This document shows positions 13,471 through 24,289 of a stretch of 64,000 nucleotides of DNA, one piece after another. The translations under genes were made by a program, and so were the position numbers. A model generated the notes under the pieces. That model was not told where the DNA came from. It searched no databases and saw nothing but the letters and a program-made list of their open reading frames with translations. Source of the stretch: Plasmopara viticola (Eukaryota; Oomycota; Peronosporomycetes; Peronosporales; Peronosporaceae); contig MBPM02000095.1 in assembly GCA_001695595.3 (NCBI GenBank), positions 62,001 through 126,000 of the forward strand. Direction: 5' to 3'. Every line of letters starts with the position of its first letter. The first letter of the stretch is position 1.

Positions 13471-15684
13471 CGAACTTCTTAAAAAACAGTCGCGGAGGAA
13501 GCTTTTTAGGAAGTAGGTTGTCGACTAAGACTCGAGCGACGAGCGGGACGAAATCAGTACTAGCTGCTTGAAGCAAATCAGATTGTAATAATAAATGGAA
13601 AGTTCTTAAAGGTTCTTGTCTTACTACGGGCTAAGTGGTGGCTATTAGCCAGTTACGGTTACCACCTTCAGGCTGATTATTCTTCTATCCTCCCATCTTG
13701 ATATCTACGAATCCGATATGGAATAAGGCCTCTTGACTCTTAATGATTGTGCGACTTCAAGGCCTTGATTTTTTGATTTGAGACTCTATTTCTGTCGATA
13801 ATGATAGTGTAAATGCTATTTGGAGCAAAACAATTGTATGGCGTGGCGTGGTCAGACACCCGCCGGTGAAGTTTATTACGTCACACTTCTGCCGCGACTT
13901 CCTTCAACTCCATCGGATTCGAATGGATAGCATAATACACTTCGGCTACTTTTCTTAAGGATATATTGATCTTTTGCAGTGGATTAGGGAAGATAGGATG
14001 ATCACGGTGCTCGTCATTTGAAACCAAAAGCAATAGAGAGCTCTTTAGCCGCATAAAAGAGGTCTTACGAGTCGTTCAGACTGCATTATACGAAGCAATA
14101 AGCTGACGTACTCGAACATGAACCTTCAGTGAAGAAGGTTTTGGCATAAAGTATCCGTTTAAATATACCATTGACACCTTGCTGTATATTGCCAACTGCA
14201 CGTGTCCAGATATCGCTTTTATAATAAGCGCGCTTGTACATTATTCAACAGAGACCACCAAACGGATTCGTATCGGCATCAAACAAGTAACGATGTGTCG
14301 GACAACGTTTTGATGTATCGCAATAAATACTTTGCTATTAATAAATAGTTCTGGATATCTGATACACCTTAAAGATATGCAGGTATGGGTTATTTGCATG
14401 AGCAGTCTGTCTGCGTATTCTATTGTCAGCGGCAGTGGTAACATATGGATCACCAAACAAAGTATTGCGGCAGCTCAACAACCTAATATGATATCATCAC
14501 ACTTTACGAAGCTTGCCGAAAGTGCGTTTATCCACATCAATCGTACTTCTATAAAAATGTTGCGTGAAAGCGAGCCCCCTCCAATACTCTGAATTGAACG
14601 CAACAACGATTGTGTCTTCAGACTGTACAAACACAACATACGAACTTTATTTTTCAATGTACACCAAACAGCTAGAAATCAAACGGGTACATAAGAAGTC
14701 GCATTTTTTTACAAAGACTCAAAGCATTAGAACCACGCTCACGGCATCCGTAAACGTCGTGACGGTAAGCCGTGATAAACCCTCACTGCATGCTTGTACG
14801 ATTTGAAGAGCGTTTGAAAAGATGTATATGTGAATGTAGTCAGGGACATCGAAAATGTGTCCCCCTTAAGCAATTGTCCATATATCTACGACCGGTAGCA
14901 CATAGTGCACCGCAAATACCATACATCGTAAGGAACTATTAGCCCCCTGGTAATCGTGTAATCTGGTGAACCCTTCTTCGCGGGTTGAATGGCGAGAAAA
15001 CAGTATTGTAGGGTAGGTCATTAGTATCAATGCGAATTGCCGATCACCACCCTCGTGGAAGACACGAAAGATACGCTGTCGTCGAGTCTGATCACGCAGC
15101 GCTCAGATGTTAATCATGGAAAATGCATTTTAATAGCCAAGTAGAAGGTAAAGCATTATCAACACCTGCGTTTTCCTAGCAGCTTATCTCGCTGATGTTG
15201 CTCCAGTAAATTTTGTTCCACATCAACAATTTTTTAATGGAATGTATGGCAGATAAAGGTGGTCCATAATATTGATCAGATTGATATGCTGCTTTGTTTC
15301 CATCTTCTCATTCGCATTTGCATGGAAATCTCCAAGGAAATAGCGTAGGAGGCCATCTATCCGTCGCAATAGTTGAACGAAGAGAACGATAAGAGCAAAA
15401 CTGTAGCGTACGAAGTAATGTGGAAGCAGGCTTGCATTCAGAAACAAATGTATGGTTGCGGTTATTGCACTTCTAGATGCCGGCAGTAGATGAATGATTG
15501 GATTGGAACGAGTCTACATTGTGTATTTATACATACGACGAATCAGTTACTACATCTTGAGAGAGGAGGCTTAGATAAATTACGAAGTGTTACTTATGGC
15601 CTGCTCTAGGGATTTACCTCACCGAAATTCACGCACTGGAACTAAGTTGTCTCTAGCGCGGGATGCTGGTACCATTCTGGGATT
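13471..15684. other. Intergenic, decayed DNA
   Basis: Only short interrupted frames were seen, up to about 86 codons, with no motif, RNA gene or paired repeat. Confidence 0.4.
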
Positions 15685-15910
15685 GAGCTCCTAACACCTT
15701 ATCACATAGTGGGAATTATTCGGTCAGTGAGGCGCCCAGCCCATGCAAATCTTTCTCACCCATTTGGGTGCGAGTTGTTGATGCAGTCACACTTTCGGGT
15801 GTAGTTGCTCGTCCACTTAAGTGACCTATCTCCGGCTGCCTCCTATCGTATTCGAACCAGGTACCTCCTGCTTTGGGTCGATCGACTTATCACTCGAGCC
15901 ACAGGGTCAG
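15685..15910 (-). mobile_element. tRNA-derived SINE
   Basis: Read on the minus strand, a tRNA-like head carries an A box (TGGCTCGAGTGA, 15901-15890) and a near-perfect B box (GGTTCGAATAC, 15858-15848), with start points 43 bp apart. It is followed by a tRNA-unrelated body including AAGTGGACGAG, CCCGAAAGTGTGACTGCA and GGTGAGAAAGATTTGCA. No cloverleaf could be completed, so it is not a functional tRNA gene. A decayed relative lies at 4101-4205. Target duplications were not found and the ends are approximate. Confidence 0.7.
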
Positions 15911-16880
15911 TATATATGCTTCAGAGGGTTACAGCTGTGAGAAATCGCAAGTTCCGGCAACCAATGAACATGAATTAGTATGATCGAGAAACTTATTGGA
16001 TACCGCAGTAGCAGTAAGAAATTATGTACTCTAAACCTATAAAGTACCGATGACCTTACCGACATTTACAATTTGACCGATCTAAGTAGTACTGAATCTT
16101 CATGTAAAGGATTAGTCTAGTTGCGTTCTTCACCAATGTCAATGTCCAGATAGATCAATATGCAACAAGCTGTCAGCTGCAAGAAGGGGTGCCAAATACC
16201 ATTTTGCAGATAAATGAGCTGACAAGCCACTCGGCCACCTACTTCTTGTTGGTAAGGCCCAATACAATCTTTTTTCACATGGCGCAGAAAAATATTCTGG
16301 TGACACAAATTGGTACTGCCATCTCTATAGCGACCCCTACCAAAACCAAGAAGCCATTACCACCACGCCCTCACGCTCTCGCAGCGCATGCGCTTGTCGC
16401 GTGCGCTCAGCGTTTTGAGCTCACTTCGTCGATCAACATTGACCGACACATCGTCGTCCAGCGGCTTCGCAAAGGTGACTCCGATGCGACAGGACAAAAG
16501 TTCTGATTTAATCAGAAAACTGGCCATATTAGTAAGAAATTGTAAATTAGGCTTGCTACCACTTTAACATTGACTTCAGCTTGTGTGTGCAACATAATAG
16601 ACGTAATTAAGGAGTGATCTAACTTTAACTTGAAAAGTCCAGCACCATACCACCTTGCACATAGTAGTTACAATAGTGGATAGACGCCTCCTTTACAGGA
16701 TTGACAGCAGCGCTGTCGCCCAGCGTTCCCTTAGACTTGCTTGATATTCGCTGTACCAAAAGCTTTTTTTTTTGGTTTTATCCATTAGTAATTTCTTCAT
16801 TGAAAATGCGAAACTGCTTCAGTTTTACTTCACGCGGATGTGGAGTTTTTTACGAAAATCGCTATGATTCACGATTCACG
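15911..16880. other. Intergenic, nothing recognised
   Basis: A 105-codon plus frame (16189-16506) and its antisense counterpart have no family features. Nothing else was seen. Confidence 0.4.
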
Positions 16881-17330
16881 CTTTAAAGCTTTTTTTGGCT
16901 TTGAAAGCCTTTGCAAGCTTTACGCTTTACAAGTTTTATAAGCTGTATTGCGCTTTTAAACCGTTTCATGCTTTATCAACTCTATCGCGTTTTTACGCTT
17001 TATGAGTTTTACAAGCTTTGTTACGCTTTATTAGCCTTCACACGCTTCTAACTTTTATTCCTTAATCGGAATGCGGAACTAATTCAGCTCTTTTCTCACG
17101 CGGTCGCAAGATTACTTATATTTTGGGGTGACCGCTTTCGCGATACATGCTAGTCATCTTTCGAGACCAGCGGGCTTTTCACGCTTTATCGCGCTTCAAG
17201 CCTTTCGCTCATTATTTGAACGCAAAACTGATTTTAGTTCATTCCTTGCGCGACTGCAAGTTTATTTTGTTTTGGGGTGACCGCTTTCGCGATACATGCC
17301 TGTCATCTTTCGAGACCGGCGGTTACACTT
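16881..17330. repeat. GCTTTA-rich low-complexity block with a roughly 149-bp tandem duplication
   Basis: 16881-17060 is built from drifting copies of GCTTTA / AAGCTTT. A longer segment is then duplicated: TTTTGGGGTGACCGCTTTCG starts at 17121 and again at 17270. Both copies are followed by CGATACATGC and TCATCTTTCGAGACC, and preceded by related GGAAC/GAACGC...TCA(G)TTC text. A third, weaker copy may begin near 16805. Confidence 0.75.
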
Positions 17331-18620
17331 AGCTATCGACTTCCGTGCTTTCAAGTTATTTCAATTTCATACCAACTTCTTCTGCCAAAACGAAATTCCA
17401 AGATCTCAAGAAGATTCGTCATCGTCATAACCATTCGAGCCCGAGTGTTGCCAGGAGATAACTCCATTTGGCTAAAGGAAGCAGACTTTTTCACGCAAAT
17501 AGTGGAGCCACGTAAACTGGTCAGGTAAACGGCTTCCCACCACGCAAAATCGTCGCATGCTTTGTTTTTATACCACAAAGTGATATTAAAACGTGCGCTC
17601 ACGCCCCGAAAGGCGTGATGTTAGTTCGAGTAAGACCAGCTCTGTGACTGGCGCAGCACCCTCCCCGCACATCAACACGTCGGTGTGAAATAAATTTCAC
17701 TTTTACCTCAAGTTACGACTAGAACGCTCTCCCCAAAGACCAGGAATCCGCTTTCACTGAAGATTTCGATACTTCATTGCACGACTCAATTACACTTCAG
17801 AAGGTAACTTAGTTATCTTTTAGCTCATCTAGTTAAGATTTAAAGTATAATGTCACGTATCTTAACCAAAAGCTTTTTGTACGGGTTCGTTTCCCGCAGT
17901 GATAATATACCGGTATCTTCAATTGAATGCTCTATCGAATTTGCAGAACATGCTCATCCCTAATTCAAGTCAGGTTTGGCGTCGGATTGTGCCCGCGCAT
18001 ACAGGGGATGAGAATCAGGTTTGGGTACGCGGCTTTCGCTTACACAGCACTCTTAATGTGCCACTGTACCCCAGCAGGAAGCGGACGAGTCGCCCATGTA
18101 CATCCGGCAAGTGTTTGCTGAATAGTATACATCTTAGTACAATCCTGCAATCAAGGCGTAATTTACGCAGTACGACCTAAAGTTTCTCATCAGATTCGTG
18201 GCTACAACAGCAAATTATCGGCAGGGCAGAACAGGCATGCAAATTCTTAGGAATTTTACCATGGTGGACGTACCTAGGTAAAATTTGTATACTGGAGGAG
18301 CGGACACTTGGAAGCCTTAAAATAGGCGGTGCTATAATGTGTACAGTAGTTGGTGAGAAACTCAGACAATAAATTGCCAAAACTTTCAGCCTAATGTCGA
18401 GACGATGAGGTATGCTAAGCTACAGCGCGCCAAGCACTCAAAACAAGCATGTTAGTAGTAAACTCAAAAACATCTCTACTTGATCAAACTCATTCTCTTT
18501 TGCTGCACTTTCATGACAAAATAATTTAGAGACAGCATAGACAAGCGCGCCTGGCTCGTGTACTGCACATGGCGCATAATGTTCAACTTTTGATGATGGC
18601 GGCCGTCATTGTCAGTATTA
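17331..18620. other. Intergenic, nothing recognised
   Basis: Upstream flank of the START-FYVE gene. Frames of 60-93 codons lack motifs. Confidence 0.4.
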
Positions 18621-18656
18621 TATTTCTTGCTGCCATCTTGATGCCAGCAAGAAATA
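18621..18656. other. Inverted repeat upstream of the START-FYVE gene
   Basis: TATTTCTTGCT (18621-18631) and AGCAAGAAATA (18646-18656) form a perfect 11-bp stem with a 14-nt loop. It lies 167 bp before the start codon. Its role is unknown. Confidence 0.5.
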
Positions 18657-18822
18657 GTACATTTACATCTTGATGTACATGTACTATCCCCTCTTAAGAG
18701 CGATGCCAGTTCCCCTGCCTGTAATTTTCATGACAACTGTGCAGGATTAAATCTATGTACCGTAATCTTTTTGCTGCTGGTGTGTTGTTGCATTGACTAC
18801 TCGCCATTCTGCGGCTGATGCC

Positions 18823-20814
18823 ATGGTCCCCAGCGGTAGTAAGCACGTCCACAGCAGCTCGACAACCGCCACTAGCAGCCAAAGCAGCTGTATGACCGCC
18901 AGCCCCGTGCTCGGATCCGCTGATGCTGCCGGTGCTGGGCTTTGGGAAGCAGAGGGTGCTCAGCATTCCATCCTGTTGCCGTACGTACGTCACCACGCAG
19001 ACCAGATGACGGCAAGAATTCGGCAGGAGAATCCGCGTGATCATTACATGGCACTCAAGAAGGTGCATGACGTGTGCCTTTACAAGCGTCTTAAGTCTCC
19101 AAACGAGCTCAACAACGCCACCAAAGGCACCACCACGTCTCCATCGGGAGCGTCACCTTCGTCGTTGGTTTCGTCCGTCATGCGGGTACCGATGGACCGT
19201 GCGCACATGCCAGGCGATTATGACTTTCGTGGTATTACGCGCGTTCCTGGCAGCGTCGATTCGGTGCTAAGCGCAATAGCCAGCGAGTCGGCGCGCGGGA
19301 ACTACTGGGTCGCTCTGAACACCATGAAACACTTCAAGGCCGCAGCGCTCCTCTCTAGTGCGCGGTTGGAGCCTTCCATGAACTTATCGTTCGTCACATC
19401 AGAAACAGAGACGGAACTTTCAACCTTTCCACGCTGGAGCCGCAAGTACTTTGCCGCCAAATTTTCCAAGCATAATTCGCAGGTGTTAGATTGCTGCTTT
19501 GCCGAGTATGCTACAAAGTTTACCGAGACCAACCTTGAAGGACATAGCCGACAACATGGAATTGTCTATCGACGATCCATCTCGGAGCGAGCGCTGAGTA
19601 GCGGATCGAACGTATCGGCCGAGTGGCTGGCCCAGGCAAAAGTTCCAGGAGCCGAACGATTTTTTATCCGGAATTGGCTACTCGACGTCGTTGAGATGCA
19701 AGAGCCAATGATGTGCAAGTTAATACTCACGTGCACAGTGTTCGTTCCGCCCAACTTGAGACGTGAAGCGACAGTGTCGAAATCCGACTTTCGTGACTTT
19801 TGCACCGAAGTATTGGTGGGTACCCGTCGCGCATTGACCAACCAGTGGATGGATCATGCTGCTCTTGTTGGTGTTCGATCGTCGTTGTCGTGGCGACGGG
19901 ATGTACGCTGCTGCACGGTGTGTTCAACTCAGTTTTCGCTTCTGCGAAAACGCTACGCGTGTCGTTCGTGTGGGCATGGCGTCTGCTTTAAGTGTTGCTC
20001 AAACCAAGCTTCTGCGCTTAACGTTAGTGCCTTGATGATGTCAGGAGCAAGATCGCAGCAATGTGGAAATCTTCAGCGCGAGTGTCTGCTCTGTGCTCGA
20101 TTTGGTTCAAACAGCGGGTTTGATCCGGCCAGCGCTGAAAACGTGAGCTCAAGAGGTCGTTACATCTCAACATCACCGGTTGCAATGTCTAAAACATTGC
20201 GAGTTTTGGCCGAGATTGAACAAGAAGGAGCAGATCGAGCTCAACCAGATCTCGAGCTGCGCTCCACCACGTCAATTGACTGCTCACGCCGTAAATGCAG
20301 CCAACGAAGTGCAGGTAGCAGCAGCCTGCGCAGCATGAGTGGCCAAGATGACGAAGACGAGTCGGACAAAGACACTCCACCCTACACGCCGCGAAAGAAT
20401 GTGCGGGCTAGTGCATCCAAACTGTGGACGGCATCTACTGAATTGGGTCGAAACACGGAAAGCAGTCCTGGTATCGTTCTGTTATCAGAAGTGGATCAGT
20501 GGACGCTCTCGAGCAACTCGCACCACATGAGTGCAAGATCATCTGAAAATGTGTCTACATTGCAGCCCCGGCTAAATTCCACATCACGGCTGACAGCGAA
20601 GTCTACAGCTTCGACTGATTTCGATTTGCATACACCAACGTTGCAGCGTCGCAACAATCGTGCAGCGTCTGAAAACAATGTGCCTCCGTCTTCGTACGTC
20701 TGGCCGCTTAATGGCACAAGAGAAGTGTCTGAAAAATGCAGCTTTAGTACTGAAGAAGATGAAGATGAGTATTCGGAAGACGACCTGGCCTCCTTTACTC
20801 TCAAGCTGTTGTAG
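18823..20814 (+). CDS. START-like / FYVE zinc-finger protein, atypical FYVE
   Basis: Intronless gene of 663 residues. The ATG at 18823 is the first usable start; the open frame continues upstream only from a TTG. A START-like lipid-binding region covers about residues 45-340. A FYVE-type zinc finger (about 355-425) keeps its CxxC pairs (CTVC, CRSC, CFKC and CLLC), but the basic ligand loop reads KRYACRSCG instead of R(R/K)HHCRxCG. The His pair that contacts phosphatidylinositol 3-phosphate is therefore missing and binding is doubtful. The C-terminal 240 residues are Ser/Thr-rich and acidic, probably disordered, ending EEDEDEYSEDD near the terminus. START-FYVE proteins are a large family in oomycetes; a paralogue lies at 33264. 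Predicted to act in endosomal or lipid signalling, by inference. Confidence 0.9.
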   Translation: MVPSGSKHVHSSSTTATSSQSSCMTASPVLGSADAAGAGLWEAEGAQHSILLPYVRHHADQMTARIRQENPRDHYMALKKVHDVCLYKRLKSPNELNNATKGTTTSPSGASPSSLVSSVMRVPMDRAHMPGDYDFRGITRVPGSVDSVLSAIASESARGNYWVALNTMKHFKAAALLSSARLEPSMNLSFVTSETETELSTFPRWSRKYFAAKFSKHNSQVLDCCFAEYATKFTETNLEGHSRQHGIVYRRSISERALSSGSNVSAEWLAQAKVPGAERFFIRNWLLDVVEMQEPMMCKLILTCTVFVPPNLRREATVSKSDFRDFCTEVLVGTRRALTNQWMDHAALVGVRSSLSWRRDVRCCTVCSTQFSLLRKRYACRSCGHGVCFKCCSNQASALNVSALMMSGARSQQCGNLQRECLLCARFGSNSGFDPASAENVSSRGRYISTSPVAMSKTLRVLAEIEQEGADRAQPDLELRSTTSIDCSRRKCSQRSAGSSSLRSMSGQDDEDESDKDTPPYTPRKNVRASASKLWTASTELGRNTESSPGIVLLSEVDQWTLSSNSHHMSARSSENVSTLQPRLNSTSRLTAKSTASTDFDLHTPTLQRRNNRAASENNVPPSSYVWPLNGTREVSEKCSFSTEEDEDEYSEDDLASFTLKLL

Positions 20815-23040
20815 GGGTACATACCACTTGTTTCTTTGTTTAGTGATTGAAAATTATCGTACGGATGACAGTAACGGACAATTTTCCATGCTTGAAGAGT
20901 GTTTTGAATCATTTGAATATCGATAAAAAGCAAGTGAAAAGGAGAGCACCAAATATTTCAATAAAGATCAGTTTATGGCCTTTACAACGCTTTGCAGCGT
21001 TAGCAAGAAGTTCGTAAGAACGAAGCCTCCGCCGATACCTTTTTGCATACTTTTTACATGTTACTTCGTGTAAAACAGTAACTCCCCACGAAAATAGAGA
21101 AATACGCCGATTTTTAATTCATGGAGAAGCACTTTATTCAACTAACATTCTTGTGAAGGTGCAAATTTTAGTTGCGCAAGGCACCGACACGATTAGCGCT
21201 CTAGAGTTGCTCTCTTGCTATGCCGAGTAAATGCCCCGCCTAAACCGGAGTCTCTTATAGTGAATGTGAAAACTTTCGGAGGAAAAGATAAATAATTTTT
21301 CCTCTGAGTCATAGAGGCGTAAATTGGCATTTGTGTCCACCTTGTTAAAATCTCGGCAACAAAGAGTGGATTTACCGTCTAGAAGCTCATTGAGAGAGCA
21401 CGCATGGGCACATTATTTATGACCACTTGAGAAAATTATTTTTTATACGATTCTCGTGCTATGACTCGACAAGCTCTCCGGTCTCGAACGCTTCCATTTG
21501 CAGTCGCCGCGCTCACCACTTGGTCGGAATTGTTGCTGCTCTATCACAACGCTTACCGCGTAAAATTTACGCTTGCTAGTGTCCCACCAAACAAGTATTT
21601 ATAGAATGTCCACAATTTGAAATCTTTACTGATCTCCAGCAGACGATTGCACTTACCGTACATGGTCGCAGCACGAACAATGAAGTAATCTACATTCAAT
21701 AGAAGGCTTTGAAAGAGGCTGTGTAAGCGACATTGAATGATAATTTTAACTTTTATGCAGTATGAGTAAGTGGTGGCTCACTACTATCAGAGTCATCGGG
21801 CGGCTAAGCTATGACAAATCTCAGCCATGCTGACGAAAAAGAAGAAGGCCTGTATAGCGAGTAGGCATCTGTTAAAACTATATCTGAGGTTATGCTCGCC
21901 ATTTGTCAATAGTACACCACCTGAGCTAAACGCGCCAAGATTTAGAGTCGAAAGCTCACGGTCACCCAGAATTACAGTATACTGAAGCAACAACGCCGAG
22001 AAGGTGTGAGTTAGCCTGTCCGGGAAATAGTATGAGAGCCGGGTGACGGTGTTGGAGGCCAACATAGCTTATCCCCACAGAACTCCGTGTTTAGTAACAG
22101 AAAAGCCTGACTTGCTGGTTGATGCGGTAGCCGTGACGAATGTGAGTTAACCTAAGACAATTTTTTGGACGGCAGAATCAGCGAAGAGTGGCTCTGGCCA
22201 ACGAAAAGATTATTTGAAGAGCACAAGAGTGAACGCTTACATGCCATACTCAGTAAAAGCTGCTGTCTTATTGTGGGGCAAGCTTAAGCGCTAATTAATG
22301 CAAGGTATTTTTACTAAACCGTGCGTACTGTGTGCGGTCGCACTTTATGTAACTCACTAGATGAAGATAAAGCTTGTAGACTTTCTTCAAGTGTTACAAA
22401 CTCTGCTGAGTGAACTGGCAATAAATCTCTCTCAGCAAAAGCTGCAGTCACCACTGATTGTGCACGGGCGCGGCTCGGGCGATGGTATTTTATGTACGCC
22501 GAATCTTTCTGGAGAGTCCATCTAACTAGCATAGAATGGTTAGTTTAATATTTGGTCAGCAGACATAATTTTTTGCCGTTGGCCAGGCTCGTATGGATTT
22601 CTGCTAGCTGATGACAGAGAAGCATTCCTTCAAGCCATGAACGGCATATGGGTACCGCTGATGATTTATCGGTAATGATACCACCATTTTTATCAAAAAT
22701 AGATTCTCAAATTGCATATTATGCAAGAAATAACACACAAGAGCACGAAGAAGGCTGGTATATGACCACATCATTCAAATCAACCTAGCCAACACTGCCT
22801 CGGCTTCTAAAGATGTCTCTGCATTGAAATTCGACTTTATGTTCAAGGCTGTAAAATCCACGAGCCTAGGCTAGATTGGATATTAAGGACCTTTGATGCC
22901 AACCGCTTTATTCCATATTGCGCTTTTGTGGGTCACCGAACCACCTCTGCTAGAAAGCAGAACGATGTTGGTGTGGCAACTGTCAGCATGCTGAACATTG
23001 GAATGTCGGAAACGAATACTGAGGCGTCGAAGACAAGAGG
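20815..23040. other. Intergenic, decayed DNA
   Basis: No recognisable gene. Minus-strand frames at 21793-22065 and 22314-22532 lack motifs; a decayed retroelement is possible but not demonstrable. Confidence 0.4.
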
Positions 23041-23490
23041 CCGCACATGGAGCGTAACATAAAGGATGTGCGATGGTCATTACAATAAACGTCCAGTAAT
23101 GGTATGGCTGGCGTTAAGCCAATGTAGACATACGGCTACGCGTGAAGTAGCTCTTAAGCGACTGAGTGGTGCTCGTAACACAGAGCACTCGCTGCATGTA
23201 AGGAATGGCATGGCTGCCTCTAAGCCAAGTTAGTATGAGATTTAACGAGAGGAGTGGCGCGTACTTCACTGACCAGTGGACGTAACGATCAGCACTCGCC
23301 GCATGCTATGAACAATTAGGTTGACATGAAACAAGAAATCGAAGACACAATCCTAACGACGCTTGAGAATTGATAAGCGACGTGCTAAGCACCTCTTTGT
23401 GGACAGTGCTTGCCGTACGTTTTAACTTGCATATTTACACACGTGCAACGACATATTCTCGCTGAGTGAGGACTCTTATACGCAGAGCAC
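23041..23490 (-). repeat. Satellite-like repeat, same family as the array at 49.85-54.9 kb, opposite orientation
   Basis: The text CGACTGAGTGGTGCTCGTAA, then CAGAGCACTCGCTGCATGTA, GGAATGGCATGGCTG and TAAGCCAAG is the reverse complement of the recurring block (GCTTGG..., CCATGTCATTTCTGACATG..., ACGA(G/T)CACCACTCA) of the large array. At least two units are visible. Confidence 0.6.
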
Positions 23491-24289
23491 CTCGGTGGTG
23501 CCAGTGTAGATGTCACTGAAGAGAAACGACATGAATACGAAACGCAGCGACACTTCGAGACTTCTGGTCTCTTGAATGCAAAAAACTTTCACTTTTAATA
23601 CGGATCGAAAAGTGTAAAGCATCTTGTCTTTGACGAGTTGGGTGCAATGAAGATATGTAAGTGAATGATGATAGCGCTCGGCTACATTCTTTTACGAAGA
23701 GGACATGTGTGGCCGAAGGAAATAAAAGCCGGGATTTGATTTTTGACCTGATTGATTGGCTCATAGCTGACCTCAAAAAGGCTTGTTAGCTCTGCATTTA
23801 GCCGAAAGTGAGGTTATAGAGCCTGGAGAAAGGGTAAATTTTGTGACTACCATTCAAGAAAGTCTTGAAAAACACCAAACAGAAGAATGTATCTTTGATC
23901 TTGAAGCATCCATCCAATCCGCGTTATGCTAAGATAACAATTATCAATTTTTGGTCATACACACCCGCCTCTGTAGTTACCACCTTTAAAAAGTGCATGT
24001 AGCGAAATCGAATTACCTCGGGAGCCAAATACTGCGTAAAACGGCAGTAGCACTTTATTTCGTGCAAAGCAAGAGGCAAAAATGCTTTGAAAAGGAATTC
24101 GCCAACCGCACATTGACATTCAATTTTAAAAAGCCAAATGGCTAGTGGCACGCCTCAGACGCTTGAAATAAAGTCAGTGCAGCCATAATTTCAACAGAGG
24201 TGGCGATTTCTGAAAGTTTGTGCCACAAAAAAGCATGCAATACACTCAACTTATTTGATGAGTCCTATCAACTATATATGCGGAAAAGA
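23491..24289. other. Intergenic, nothing recognised
   Basis: Short frames only. It may contain the 5' part of the gypsy relic that follows, but no motif is readable. Confidence 0.35.

Noticed and set aside
15841..15907. Functional tRNA gene
   Set aside because: A and B boxes are present but no acceptor stem or full cloverleaf can be drawn; it is the head of a SINE.
18793..18822. Ten extra in-frame codons before the START-FYVE ATG
   Set aside because: They begin at a TTG, which is not a credible start in a nuclear oomycete gene; the first ATG is at 18823.
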